Assembly: GCF_001625195.1 (NCBI RefSeq)
Contig: NC_054389.1
Span: 5,452,520 to 5,516,519 of the forward strand
Source of the DNA: Drechmeria coniospora
Taxonomy: Eukaryota; Ascomycota; Sordariomycetes; Hypocreales; Ophiocordycipitaceae
Length of the DNA: 64,000 nucleotides
Direction: 5' to 3'
The position numbers and the translations under genes were made by a program. Every line of letters begins with the position of its first letter. Within the stretch, counting starts at the first letter, position 1. Of this stretch, positions 1 through 12,842 are shown piece after piece. The notes below the pieces were generated by a model. It was not told the origin of the DNA. It worked only from the letters and a program-made list of their open reading frames with translations, and made no database searches.

Positions 1-114
1 GAGGTGAAGTGCGGTGTAGCGAGGTGAAGTGCGGTGTAGCGAGGTGAAGCGAGGTGAAGCGAGGTGAAGCGAGGTGAAGAGTGATGAGGCGAGGTGAAGC
101 GAGGAGAGGAGAGG
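1..114. repeat. Decamer tandem repeat (GAGGTGAAGC variants) at the left edge
   Basis: Head-to-tail copies of a 10-base unit GAGGTGAAGC, alternating at first with GCGGTGTAGC, fill the first 110 bases and then fade into GGAGAGGA. The array reaches the window edge, so its full length is unknown. No gene is associated. Confidence 0.9.
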
Positions 115-2198
115 ACAGCACATACGTGACAAAGGGTTCTCCCGTCACCTTGGTCAGCTCCGTCCACGTATCGGCTGGAATGTGAGTCGACGGCATGGTG
201 GGCGGATTTTGGCGGCGTCCGTGACGGCGACGAGAATAATTTTCCTTGTTCGCAATTGCGGTCGAGAGTTTGGCGACGACGGCGGCACTGACTGACCTGA
301 CCCCGGCTTGTGGTCAAGAAGCGCTGGAAATGGGCAGGGACAAGTTCGCTGATGCAGGCGACAATCTATCGTCCAAGCGGATCGAGGATGAAGTTGGTCG
401 CTCCCGGAAAATGGCAGCGTCGTGAAGGCGAATGAGTAGCGGTGGAATGGAGAAGAGTGATGCAGGATTTCCGTTCGTTTGAGGGGGAAGATGGAAAAGC
501 TCTGGTGTTGCGAGAACACTTTCGTTTGCATTCGTTTTCGTGCGACGCCGGTGCGTTATGCGTCTGAGATGGATAGAAGCAGGCAAGTGCATGTGATTTA
601 AACTTCCAGGGGACGAGGTCATGAGACTTGGCCGAAAACGACGTCATGGCGAAGTCTAATCCGAAGCTCGTACCAGCCGTCAGTCCAGTCCGGCAGTCGC
701 AGCAGGCCCCCCACATCAGCTGCGTGGGCGCTTGTCGCAATGCGTGGCACGGCTCGTCGGGCGGTGCGAACTAATAGTCTAGACAGATAAGTGAAGCAGC
801 AAACATGCATACAAAGACCAATCCACCCACGGATGCACCCTCCTTTCATCGCAAGCTACTACACATGTCCGTGTCGTCTGTCTGCATGCAGCCGTACCGT
901 ACCTTGTCGTCGTATCGAACGCCTCCCCAGTCCGGTATCGGCCGCGGCCGGATACTGTCCACGCTGACAATTGACTACCCTTTCTGTCATGATGCAGCAC
1001 TCCCCGGCGTCAGTCGCATTATCCATCACTCTCTCCACCAATGAGCGCTTCGTTGGACCAGGATGCCCTACCACAAGAAGCAGCGGAAGTCGCACCATGT
1101 CCCGAAACTGCCACCAGACTGGTTGCCGTCAGCCGCATCACGCACTAGGCCTTGGTGTACGTGCAGCACAGTATTGCATTGTAGCCAAGGTACCTGGAAA
1201 CAGTAACGCGCATGTCGGTGTGCCGGAGAGCACACTAGGAACAGGAACAGATGGGTATACGGCGACTTGCAACAGTAACATGTCGGCGTGCAGCACCCCA
1301 GTAACCACTGATGTTGGTGTACGGAGTATGGATGACAGTAACCTTGTAATAGTGGGGTGGCAAAAGTGTCGATTCACTTTGTAGTACTCCGTAGTAGCGC
1401 TACCATCGTCACTTTTGTCTAGTGACAAGAGTAACAACAATATGTACTTACTGAACTTAGGCGTTCGGAGCACAATACTCTAGTAACAATAATAGGTATG
1501 TAATACTCCGCAATACCTAGTAGGTAGGTGTACTGTGCTCCGGACAGCACCCGAGAATCGATAACGTGTACTTGCAAGTAGCGCAAACGCACAGGCACCT
1601 ACTTGTACAGCAGTAGCCAACGACATGTACTTCGAATTTGTACTGTAGGTGTAGGCGTAATTATGTACCTAGTAAGTACTTGCACAGTATTACTTGCTGT
1701 ACTCCGTAGGTACCGAACAGGTACAGAGTACGGAGTACAACTACTATGGGACCTACAATACATGTACTTATTGCACCGTACGTAGTACAGTACATCTACT
1801 TGTCATAACAGTGCTCCTGACTTTCGCACACCGCAAGCATAGCAGAGGACAGAGTACGCACAAAGTACATCATTCATGCTTATATGTATATCGAGATTTG
1901 CATGTCAACATCCGCGTCTGTACTCTGAACAAACTCATCACCTTCCTTTTCCATCCTCACCCAGCACTGCACAAGTATGCACTGGCAAACAAAACCTGCA
2001 TTCCGCCGCCCGCACCGTCATCATCTAACTTCATCAACGGCCATTCTGCGACCACCGAAACTGACTTGTGCATGTACACGTACGACGGGCTAAGCGAACG
2101 GTGCATCCTCTGCGCCTTCTCGAGATCGTTTTGCTCCGTGTACGCTGCCATGATGAACCATGGTTGTTCGTCAGCATCCCGTGCGATGCATGCCCTCG
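115..2198. other. Gene-free stretch, palindrome-rich
   Basis: No reading frame here looks like a protein. Bases 1380-1870 are crowded with GTAC-centred short palindromes, for example GTACGGAGTAC at 1728-1738. The part next to 2199 (down to about 1960 on the minus strand) may hold further decayed sequence of the amidase relic, but nothing is alignable by eye. Confidence 0.6.
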
Positions 2199-2860
2199 TT
2201 ACGCCGCATCGGATCGTCCCATGTCCCTTACCCAGTGGCTGAGTATCGTCTCGTTCTCCTCGAATTTCCTCACCTGCGGAGATAGGGTCTGTCCGCCGTG
2301 GGAGGACCATTCGGGCATTATCATCGCCAACATCGTGACGGCAAACTCCTGGCATTGTCGGCCAATGGCGAATCGTTTAACCCCGCATGCTCAGACCTCC
2401 CCCGCTCCTACCTACCGTCATGTTTGTTTTACCCAAGATGATGAGACTTGCGTCGATGAGTCGTTGCGCGATCGCCGAGTTCTTGGCCGCCTTCGATCCC
2501 ACAAACGAAAGCGGCCCGGCCGCCGTGCTCATGTCGAGATTGGAGGCCGTGATTAAGCAATCCTGCAATCCCGAAGCAGCAAGCCTCTAGAGCCCGACTT
2601 TATCATCCACCGACGACCCGTACCTTGAGCACGATTGGAGTTCTGTGGAGGGGACTTCTGACATGGCCCATCCGACGCTCTTCGTCGAGCGTTCCGGCAA
2701 CGCGAAGCACTTTCGAACGGGGCGCCTGCGAGATGAAAGCGTTGAGCTCAACTTCATACCGGTCAATTTGGGCATAACATTCATTTGGACCAGCAAGAAT
2801 GGAATGGATATAGGACACGCCATGGAGGCTGTCGCGAGTCTCCTTCCAGTTGGAATCATG
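2199..2860 (-). pseudogene. Amidase-family (amidase signature) relic, N-terminal part only
   Basis: Read on the minus strand, three pieces join in phase 0 into the N-terminal third of an amidase. Piece 1 ends at 2624 and contains AQIDRYEVELNAF, ISQAPRSKVLRVA and LDEERRMGHVRSPLH..PIVLK. Intron 2563-2623 (GTACGG..TTGCAG) leads to 2416-2562, with LDMSTAAG.LSFVGSKA and LIILGKTNMT. Intron 2349-2415 (GTAGGT..TGCCAG) leads to 2199-2348, with EFA, SSHGGQTLSP and FEENETILSH. The family uses a Ser-cisSer-Lys triad; the Lys of the IVLKD segment is present. Where the Gly-Gly-Ser-Ser loop should follow, the frame reads WVRDMGRSDAA and stops. Another frame (about 2180-2225) has only a vague trace of that loop. 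The rest of the roughly 550-residue enzyme is absent. The intact introns suggest decay of a formerly working gene. The upstream limit is uncertain and abuts the 3' end of the regulator gene. Confidence 0.75.
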
Positions 2861-2954
2861 TCTACACTCGTCGTTGAGAAGCCGGGGGCTTGATGGTGCC
2901 CTTGATTTTTGCTGTTGGACCTCTAACAATCCTCTTGTCGAAGGGATACACCCG

Positions 2955-5290
2955 TCAGAAAAATGTCTCCCACTCATCTTCGCTTCCGGCCCGCAGAAAT
3001 TCCATCCATCCTGTGTCGTCTCCCATGACGGCATCAGCTACCTCCATCGGCGGCAGATTCGGCCACATCATGGGAAAGACGCTGTTGATTTGCGTCTCGG
3101 GGCTTTCCCCCACCGGTTGGCTGCTCCCGCATCGTCGCTCGTCCGCAGGTTGGATTCCGGATTCCACGGCTGACTCCGACTGCGGCTCGGATTGTGACGC
3201 TCGCATCTCGGATTGGTTACCGTCTAGGTACCGACCGCATAGGCCAGTGATGATGCCGTGGCAGCGCGAACAACTCTTGTTCAAGTGCGACATGGCGCCC
3301 AACAATCGGAGGGTGGTCGAAATTTGACCCCTCCAGCCGACCGCCGCGTCGGCCGTCGGGTCGTTTCGAAGACACACGCACGGGATCAGGGCAGCTTGGA
3401 AAAGAAAGTACCTGGAGCAAACGCATCAGAGGGGCATCGTTCGTCCGCGCCGCTCCCGAGTCACTTACAGCGCATACCATGCCGACAGGCGATTATGTTC
3501 ATGACGATGCCAAAAGCGCTCAATCATGTCGATGGTCGACTGCGCATCGAAAAGACAGCGATCGTACGCCGTCGCGCTTGCTTCGTCGGCGTCTGGTTTT
3601 CGTCGCAGGGCGCGGCGAATGACAAAGGGACGATACATGATGATGCGCAAGTTCCGCAGACGCCAGGCCATGACGGCGTGCGGAAGCGCGTACCGGCGCG
3701 GCACGATGGCCTCTTCGGCAAAGTAGGCCGGTACGTCGGCTTTCCAACCCTCTATCTTGGTCCTTTCCAGCCGGAGCAGCTCGTCGGCGGAGGGAAAGGG
3801 CTTGGAGATGACCTTTTCGTAGCATTCGTGCGTCGCAACGTGGAAACGTGCTTGGGTGGCGACGGCGGAGTATGGAGTGACCGTGCTGCTCTCGAGCGGA
3901 TAGGCGTCGGAAGCGGCGGTGAGATCGCTGTCGTTGACGTTGAGGGGATAGGAAACCTCGACACCTTTGTAGGGCCAAACGTCCGGACGACTGAAGGTGA
4001 TGGAGGCGCCAATATCGAAGGAGCAAAGGGTCCACCAGACGCGTCGTCGAATCTCCATGCTCAGGGGCGCAATGTTCCAGCCCTGAAACTCTTTGTGCAG
4101 TCCCAGGCCCATGGCCATGCGGCTGGATAGGCCGAGGTAGTTGTATCCCGAGTTTGGCTTGTCTCTCTTCTGCTGATAGTTCGAGGCAAGGATAAGAGCC
4201 TGGACAAGGCTCAAGTTGCCGAGCTCGAGGAAGTTGAAGCCGAGGATGGAGCGGGCTTGGGCAAAGAGGGCCAAGTCGAGCTTGTCGGCAGACGAGGTTG
4301 CCGAGGTCCAGACGCCAATGGCGGCGACGACGTAGGCGAGGGCGGTCCAGGAGGGCCCATGTGGCCTCGATATGACTTCGCTGTACTGAGCACGAAAGGA
4401 GGGCTCGTGGACAAGAGGGTAGCACACATGGTAGTGGCGAAAGTAGGCGTCGATCATCGTTTCGGCAATATGGCGATTGGGGTTGGGCTGAGACGTCATG
4501 GAAGGCGAGACTTCCTGATGCAGTCTCGACGGATTTTGTCTCGGGGCATTGGGCTCGAGCAATCGCAGCAAGGCGGCGCCTGATGCGATGCCGAGGTAGC
4601 CGGAGTCCCCTTCGTTGACGGTCAGCGACGCCATGCCGTCCGTCAGGGGAACGTCGTCGGCGCCGGATGGATCGGGCCCAAGACCATCGGGAGACGGGTC
4701 GCAGGCGTAGGGAGAGTCCTTCTCGCTCCACTCAAAGTCCTCCAGGGGCGGACGCTCCAGCATCTTTTGGTGATCAACGTCGCCCGTGTCCCTCTGATGT
4801 TGCCGCAAGATGGGAGGCGACAACCTCGACCTTGCTTGCCCACCGGCCACTGTCTTTTCATGACAAAGAGACTCTGAAAAATGAACAGAGTCAGGCGCAG
4901 CCGTCGACGATGGGTTCTCCCACGATCTCAGATGGGGAGGAACGAGAGCGCGCACCTGGCGCAGCAAGACTTCGGCCCTTTCCAATCGAGCCTCGACCTC
5001 GGTGAGGTGTCTTGCGATCGGGGGTTCGAGGTCAGTTCAGCTGCAAAGAAGCACGTGTTTAGAATTGCCTACTTGCGCGTCAGAGGCGTCCTTGCATGCT
5101 TCTCGTATAAGCAATGCCTTCGATACTTGACACAGAGGTTGCAGGTGGGCAGAGCCCGGTTGCAGCGCGCCTTTCTCCGTCGGCACTCCTTGCACGCCTG
5201 GTCGGAGGAGCCGATCAAGGAGGTGTCGAACAGATGGCCAGAGTCGGCCGTCGCATGCGTCGGCAGCACGGGTGATGGCGTCGACTGCAT
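2955..5290 (-). CDS. Zn2Cys6 transcription factor with fungal-specific MHR domain
   Basis: Three exons: 5073-5290, 3469-5010 and 2955-3411, giving 738 residues. Exon 1 carries a binuclear zinc cluster with Cys33, 36, 43, 50, 53 and 60 (CX2CX6CX6CX2CX6C). Intron 5011-5072 joins it to HLTEVEARLERAE, the usual linker coiled coil. The middle has the fungal regulatory domain: YFRHYHVCYPLVHEPSF, YLGLSSRMAMGLGLHKEF and RRRVWWTLCSFD. Intron 3412-3468 (GTAAGT..CTCCAG) completes AWYALYFLFQAALIPC, a segment typical of this domain, and supports the join strongly. The C-terminus ends TGWMEFLRAG..DEWETFF. It is a nuclear DNA-binding regulator; the MHR region resembles that of GAL4/LAC9-like sugar regulators. 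It lies downstream of the sugar transporter in the same orientation, so control of that transporter is plausible but inferred. Confidence 0.92.
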
Positions 5291-6222
5291 GGTTGTCGTG
5301 CTATCTGGCTGTCTGGGACTTTGTGAGGTCTAAGTTGGTCTCTGGATCTTGCGCGAGGCTAGCGGTGACATTGGCACTGATGGTGCACCTAGAACCACCA
5401 ACTTTAAGCTCGGCTCCAGGTACTAGCACGTCGGAGCGGCTGCTGAGTGAGCACACGGCACCCCCTGAAGGCGCTGTGGGAACAGATGAGAGGGCGCCAA
5501 TACATGGAACACATGCAGTACGCAAGTACGTCAGAGGCAGTGGCCGACCAATACTAGCAAGACCACACAGTAGGTGGTGCTCGCAAGCAAAGCTGCTATA
5601 TCGTACATCATAATCTACCAGTAGAGACCTCCTAGTACTAACAATGCTGCTCAAATAATCCGTATATACAAAGGACAACGTGTAGTATTGTTCTCGCACT
5701 AATTTATCATTGTCGGTTGCGACCAACACGAGTTGACACCAACCTCCAAGCCGCTGTGAACAATTGGAAATAGGTAATGCAATCATACTAGCCGTACTGT
5801 AGTAGTACGGCACGCTTAGCACTGATACAATATGGTAATGGAGAGTTCTGGTACCCGAGCACCAGCACCGGCAAGATACGCCGTTGCACGAGCCTCCTTT
5901 CTTGCCACATTGACGTCGTCTCCATGCTCACCCACCTCACCAACACCTCAAACCTCCCGACGATCAGATCTCTCTTCCGTGCCCACCATTAAATGCGCCG
6001 AGTATGCTTGTGTGCGCGCACACGTGTGTAGCGTGCGGGCAAGCCTCGTGGAGAGAGTTGAGTGGCCCGAGAGAGCGCCGTGCCGCCGGAGACGGATGGC
6101 CGATGTTATGTGGGGTAACGAGGCGACCATAGGGGCCAGCCTGGCGGAGGTTGCCTCGTCCGTGTCCATGTCTGTCCCAGACCAGTAATCCCCTCACCTT
6201 GGAGACTACTAAGCATAGGCGC
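5291..6222. other. Intergenic: promoter side of the regulator, 3' side of the transporter
   Basis: About 930 bases with no supported gene. It should contain the promoter and leader of the minus-strand regulator and the transporter terminator. No specific element is recognised. Confidence 0.5.
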
Positions 6223-8277
6223 CTACCTGTCGTCAACGTTGCGGTTGCCGATGTCCCATTTTCCTATACACCAAGGCTTGACATCAATTTGGTCGTTGTC
6301 ATTCAGCGCCGCCTCGCAGTCTCGCAATACCGCCGCCGCCTTCTCACCTCCTGAAAGGTCTGGCCGCTTTTCATTTTTCTTTGTCTGCTCGGCAACTGCA
6401 TTGCTGATGGGTCCCTGGCCAGGGCTGGTTACCGTCTTCCGGAGCGCAGTCCAGTTCTCGCGAACAATGTCCGTGGCCGAGCGGGAGAAGACGTCATCCA
6501 TCTCTTCAAGTGTCCTGTCCTTCGTTTCTGGTAGGAACAAGACCTGGTACAGTCCACCGATGAGGGCGATGCCGCCGTAGAAGCCGAGAATAAGCCCGGT
6601 CTCGGACATGACCTCCTGCATGGCGTCGAATTGGTTGGTGAGGAGGAAGGATGTGAGGAACAGCAGCGTGTTGGACGTCGCCATGCCGACGCTTCGAAGG
6701 TGGGTCGGATAGACTTCCGAGAGTATCACTGTGAAGCCGTTAGGAAGATGAGCAGCCCGACGGGGACATGCGGTAGGGACGTACCCCAAGCCACGCTGGT
6801 GTAGGCTCCAAGGAAAGACATGAACAACACGAGGCCGGTCAGATAAAAGGCCGCGACCAGCTCAACATCCGACGCTGCATCGAACTGATGACTGATGGCA
6901 ATCAAAAGCAAGCCGACGAAGACGCCGGGCAGCGTTGCCATGGCCCAGAAGCGTCGACTGCACCTGTCCATCAAGAAGATGGTAGGGATGGAGCCGAGGA
7001 GAAGAGCACCGGTGCCCACGAGTGACGTCAAGTTCATGTCATGCTCACCGACGCCGAACCGGTTCATCAAAATTGGCAGGTAGTTCATCACGGCATTGAC
7101 CCCCGTGAGCTGGCCCATGACAACCACGATGTTGGCGCAGACGAATGCGCGACGGGCGCGTGGGACACTGCAAGGATCATTAACAAGGCTCATCAAGTCA
7201 AAGCTTCAAGGGCTACTGGCGTCAAAATGTCCATGCACCGGTACTGCCGGCCCTCTCCGACCCAGGTTTCCACCTGTCTCGCTGCCGCAACGAGGAGAAT
7301 GAGCTCGGCCTTTTGCTCGTAGCTATCGAGGCACCGCATACGTCTCCACGCGCCGAGTGCCTCGATCATCCTGCCCTTGTGCAACAGGAATCGCGGACTC
7401 TCAGGCAGCAGCAGGGCTCTGAGGAAGATGGACATGATGGTCAGTCGCGGTCAATCGTCAAATTTTGCCGTGTATCTAGGCTCACCCGAGAAACATGGTG
7501 ATAGAGACGGCTAGCGAGGTCGCAAGTAGGCATCGCCACTTGTTGGAGGGCTCCTCCACCAGCACGGGGCCGACGACGGACCCGACGACGTTTCCGAGTA
7601 TGGTGGTACATTGGTACAATGAGATGAGGTTTCCCCGGACGCCGCGCTCGGCCGTCTCGGCGACGTAAATGGGGATCGTGCCGCTCGCAAGGCCAATGCC
7701 CAGGCTGAGGATGACGCGTGCCGCAAGTACCATGGCTGATCCTCCGACGTTAGCCTAGACTGTCGCACGACTCGAGCGTAGACTTCTTTTTCGCGTAGGT
7801 ACCAAAGTTGAAGGAGACAAAGTGCAGCGCGGCACCTGTGGAGCAAAGCAAAGTAGAGAGTAGAGCGGCGCCTTTTCTGCCAAAATATTCATTGGCAGAA
7901 TGTAAGAGCAGGGCACCAGCAACGGCTCCCACGAGCGCGCTGAGGCTGGCTTGCCTACTTTGCGTCAGGGCAAGGTCCAGGTTTTGGGACAGATGGGGGG
8001 GGCTCGTGCCGAAGACGAGATATTGATCAAGGCCAGTCGTGAAACCGCCGATGGTGGCGAAGAAAATCAAGAGGAGAGCAAAATGCGCCGGCTTCAGGAA
8101 CCTGGTGATCAAGGAGCCTCTGCGGTGGCCATCGACGGCTTCTAGATCTAGCTGGTGCCCTGCATCGTTGGTCATAGTGTCAACCTTGACATGGGCCGCC
8201 TCCAGCTTTTCAACCGCCTTGAATGGCGAACCATGGTGGCTGCGATATGGTATAGCCGCCGTTATGGGATGGCACAT
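6223..8277 (-). CDS. MFS sugar transporter
   Basis: Five exons on the minus strand: 7803-8277, 7486-7735, 7245-7418, 6785-7167 and 6223-6728, giving 595 residues. The in-frame ATG at 8175 would give 561 residues and cannot be excluded. Introns are 56-77 bp with in-phase GT..AG ends. Family hallmarks of sugar/H+ symporters in the plasma membrane appear in order: a first membrane segment FALLLIFFATIGGFTTGLDQ, GRKGA after loop 2, AARVILSLGIGLASGTIPIY, the mid-protein MFLGALLLPESPRFLL (built across intron 7419-7485), GQLTGVNAVMNYLPILM, AYTSVAWVILSEVYP (across intron 6729-6784), RSVGMATSNT, and the closing LPETKDRTLEEMDDVF. Substrate cannot be told from sequence; hexose, pentose, disaccharide or quinate-type carriers share these motifs. 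The Zn2Cys6 regulator follows about 930 bp downstream. Confidence 0.92.
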
Positions 8278-9902
8278 GCTCCAACTCGAGTGAGGTCTGT
8301 TGGGTTGGGTAGCGCTTCGTAGACGCGGCAGCTGGTGTGTGCACTTTGAGTTTGGTACGCTCGAGGTAGCTGAGACGAACAAGATGAACAAGATGAATGT
8401 TCGTCACAAAAGAGTGTAAACAGAACCCAGGACGACGGTGTAGACGACATGATGTTGAATTTTCCATATTATCTGGCCCTTTGATGGCTAGTATTTGATG
8501 GCTACAATATTCCGACGCTGACATCCATGAGCATGCGGAAATTATGAGAGGGCAACTCTTCTCAAGCTGGGCCGTCGACGCGGTCGAGGGTCGGCCGAAA
8601 ATGGTGCAAGTTTGCGGATGGTGATCCGGCCGTGGAGCTTGCCGAAAAAACCATCAGCTGCTTGCTGGATGTGGTTTCGCGCCCATGGTGCTCGGCATAT
8701 ATGGCCTATTTGGCTTTCAAGTGGAGAAATCGATGATCAACGCTCTTTCTCACATGCTTCAAGTTCGAAATGGTCGCTGGTCGCATTCCTCATCTTGGAG
8801 ATGCCGGGCTACCGAGTTGCCATGACGTCGGTGTGTCTTGGAGAAGGATGTGAAAGCGATGACAGACCGCTACACAACTGCGGCCTTTGGGTAGGGCCGT
8901 CGCCGTCCTCTGTGACCCTGAAAAGTACGCATTCGGTGAACGGTCAGCCCTCAGCTCGACAAAGGACATATGGCAACGGTCACGATATGTCATGACACAT
9001 CGGTTGCCGCTTCAACCCGTGAATGCCTCCACACTCATGGTGGTGTTCGTTCGGCGTAGGGCGGAAGCACGCGGTGCTCGGCAGGTCGACGGAGTCATTC
9101 TGCGAATACGAGGGCGAGGGCAACAAATCCATGCCATGTCTCTTCTTCACTTACACCTCGTTTGGACCCCCGGGAGCCGAGACCGTTTCAGGCCTACTCC
9201 TTTTCGTCGTCCGACTAGCGGCCTAGATGCTGGCGCAGGATGAGGCACCTGACATGAGCAAGTGCCAAGCCATGTAGGGTCATTCCGGTCCGGTCATCAT
9301 CCCGGCTGCTTACTCCGGGCGGCGTAGAAAGAGCACGGCAGCACTTGAACGCTTGATGCGGCATGGTCATGGTATGCCGGTTGCTAGTTGGCCTGCCCGA
9401 TGTGCAAGGGTGGAAGGGGAAGGGTCGAGGGGCGTCATAGGTCGAGCGAAACAAAGGTCGAGGATGGCTGGCAACTTGCATCCAAACGGAGGTGGCGTGG
9501 AGAGAGAGGAGAGGGAGGGGGAGCTGGCATGTGAAAGGGGTCGAGGACGGGTGAGTCGGCTGCATATGTTGTAGACTGCATGCTGGCGATGCCTCCGGAT
9601 GGCATGTGAGCAGCCAAGTAGTCCCCATGGCGATGACGATAATGCAGCAGCACATGGTGGTAACAGGCACGTAAGTACTTCTACGTACGTACTCCGTACC
9701 TTGGTACCTAGCAAGTACTTGTAAGTAGGTGCGGTCAAAGTACTTGTACCAAAAGTAGTGATAGGACCGGAAGCTTGGGCCGCACATGTACAACGAGGCT
9801 GGGTGGCAGGTACAAGCTGCGTGTACGGAGTACTTGCATGCGTACACCTTCCAATGTGAGGGGGGGATGAGGAATACCTAGGTACCTACCTTTCAATGTA
9901 TA

Positions 9903-9918
9903 TACGGAGTACTCCGTA
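9903..9918. repeat. Perfect 16-bp palindrome TACGGAGTACTCCGTA
   Basis: The sequence equals its own reverse complement. The same word recurs at 35044-35059 and, extended to 20 bp, at 50455-50474. It is a doubled form of the TACGGAGTAC word scattered through the intergenic DNA. Confidence 0.95.
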
Positions 9919-12816
9919 CACGAACATGTATTACCTGTTGCCGTTGGTCAGTTGGCAGAGGGTGTACGGAACACGCGATGGCATCAGTACCTCGTAGGGA
10001 TGGTCATACCAAACGTACACGGCTAGCATGTCTCAGGCGGATGCTGCAGCCTCGGGACGGAAGACGGAAGTCTCGAGGGTGGCTCCCATTGGGCCTTTCT
10101 TTCGATATTTCTCAATCGTTGGTCGCCATGATGGCTCCGTGACAGTCGTGGAAGCATGCCGATGTATCAATAGGCTGGATGTCGCTGCAGCCACTCGTTT
10201 GAGGCCGGCACCTATCGACTGTCATTCTGCGTCCAGGCGTATGCGTACGAGAAGCTGTAGGTTATTACGGGGTACTAGAACTGGGTACTAGGTACGGAGT
10301 ACCTACGCCATGTCCGCAACACGCCCCAGCTGGACCCTGTCAAGTTGCGTGACACATGATGACAATTCAGGACGAGTTCCAGTTCCGTGACTCCGACGGA
10401 GAACAGACAGTACTTGCACCTCGTCTCATCTCGCAAGCAAACAGGCGGCCGAGAGTGGAAGCGAAGCGGGTGGCAACGGAGGCGCAGGGAGATCGGTTAC
10501 AGCTGGCGTAAGGGAACGTGACCTCGGAAGCTCGCAAGGTACAGCCGTATGTGCACATGTACATGTAATACCTGTACGAGGTACTTGTACCTGCCCGTGT
10601 ATGAGTAGCTGTAGGTCTACTTACGTACGTGTGCGCGTACGTGTAATTGTACGATTTGATGCGCACGTCGTCCAGAGCAATCGATACGTGCACGCTTGCT
10701 CCTAGTGGTGATTAGTAGCAGTGCTCCGTGCCTCGTATGGAAAGTAGATCCGTCCCTGCTGCAGCGGAAGTGGATCCATCGCCTCCCGCTCCCCTACAGG
10801 GGCGGGCCGTGGCGAAGCCAGCGGACGAGATCAAGCCGGAGTGGATGGACTAGCTGCAAGTAGCCTGTAAAATGCACGCCAACATCTGAACGGGCCACGG
10901 GCAACCGCTAAAGGGCCCAAAGCGGCACATCGGATCGTTGCTTACCGTTGATTGCGACCACACGCTCGCCGCTCCATTCAGGTGCTTACATTTTACCCCA
11001 TATTCCCTGCAGAGCACTTGTTCTGCATGTGCTCGTAGGCTTACCGCGGACATGTGTGCGACATGGAAGGACATGTATGTCGGTGTGCGGTGAATTTTCA
11101 GGTTCGTGGGCGTAGGTGCTGCGATGGTACATGCACAATTTACATGAACTTGCCCGGAGTACATGTTCTTGCCCGGAGTACATGTAGTAGTACCTTGGTA
11201 GGCAGAGCTTGTTCCCATGTACTCCGTACTCTGTACATCATACTGGTCGAGTGATGCACAGTTCGTCGTGCGAGGTGCCCATGGTATTACGGGTTACTAC
11301 CTCAGCACATGTCGGTGCCTATTACTCGTGCACTGTTTTATCCATGTACATGGACTCCGTGCTCCGGATATGTGTGCATGATAATAGGTACCAAGTACTT
11401 GCACCAACTAGTACGGAGTGCTGTAGAGACAACGTACTCCGTACATGTGCTCCGTACAGCCATCCGGAGTGATAATACTTTGTACTCCGTACTCCGTGCA
11501 GCACTCCCTCTTCGACCACGAGCCCTAGCCCCCGCCCGTCGTGCCGTGCTTCCTGCGTGACTCCCGTTGATTGGCCGACGTCGGCAGCCCATGTGATGTT
11601 CTGCCGCCCTTCCGTCACATGAGCGACGGTACTCGCCCATGCATGTCATGACACCCGCGTCACACCGTCACCCACACGAGCAGGCGAGTGCCTGAAGGCC
11701 GGAGGTGGCTAGCTAGTATTAGGCAAGTTGACAACTTGTCACGCACGCTTCGCGCGCCTGTGGCACAAAGCCACGAACCGCGGCATCGGGGCGTCGGCGC
11801 CGTGGCATGTGCTGCGGCCGGTGGGAATACCCCAGAACGAGGCGCTGGTTTGCATCGTGAATGTGTGCAGCCAACCGTCGGACTACTGGTACGGACTGGT
11901 CTACTGTGCTGTTCCCGCGCTGCTAGCAGCATGTGTCTGAGTGCCGGGCTCGTACACATCGACACCTAGGTGACATGTATACAGTATTCGTGCCGTACAC
12001 CCAAGCACGCCGTCGTCGGTAGTTGGGACGCGGGATATAAAGAAGCCTCCACCCGGGTCGACAGAGGGAGGGGGGGCTCGGTCGAACTCGCGCTCGTACC
12101 TTGGTACTTTCGCAAGTTCGAGTGCAGCACGTGTATTGCCACCGTGCGTGCACCCAACTCTACGTCCACACCTACCTGTGTGTACAAGCACGATTTGCTT
12201 CTCATCGTACCGCTGACGAACGTATTAGGCCCCCATCCTCACCGCGTGCCGGTAGCGCGACATCGGACGCACAGCCTGCGCAGCTGATGCGGGTAGGTTT
12301 GGGTGCCAAGTAATACGAGCGCGAGGAGGAGCAGACTCAAGTACTACGGTATATGGCCATGCATGGGCTCGGCTCCGTATGGTACCTGCTAACAGCGAAG
12401 CTGTCCAACCAGGTACCCCTACCTCAACCATCTTCGTACTTGTACCGCACGAACACGTCCACCACCATCGACCGCCCATCCCCGCGCCTTCGGCCGCGAG
12501 CAGCAGACCAAACAGAACAGGCGGGGGCTTGTTGATCTCGGCCATCAGCACGCGCGATCGCATTGCATCATCCACCCTGCCCTTTCTTTTTGACCGGTCA
12601 ACACGAGTGCAGTAGGTGCAGGTGTGCATGTACCACAGGTGCACGCTGCCTCCGTCTTGGCCGTCTCCACAGCCACCAACGTGGCCCAGCATCCCCTCCC
12701 CCCCACCTCCACTACCGTCGGGTACCAGCGCACTTAGTACAGTTGGGCGGGAGCACTACGGACGGGATTAGTACACTAACGTGCTAGGTCTGGCACCAAT
12801 ACCTGCCCAGGCGCCT

Positions 12817-12842
12817 ACCTACTAGGTACCTACCTAGTAGGT
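12817..12842. repeat. Inverted repeat, 12-bp perfect arms
   Basis: Arms ACCTACTAGGTA and TACCTAGTAGGT are exact reverse complements separated by two bases, inside a run of CTAG/GTAC words. It could fold as a cruciform or bind a dimeric factor; no function is known. Confidence 0.9.

Noticed and set aside
1..114. Telomere or centromere repeat
   Set aside because: The GAGGTGAAGC unit is unlike TTAGGG-type fungal telomeres, and only about 110 bases are visible.
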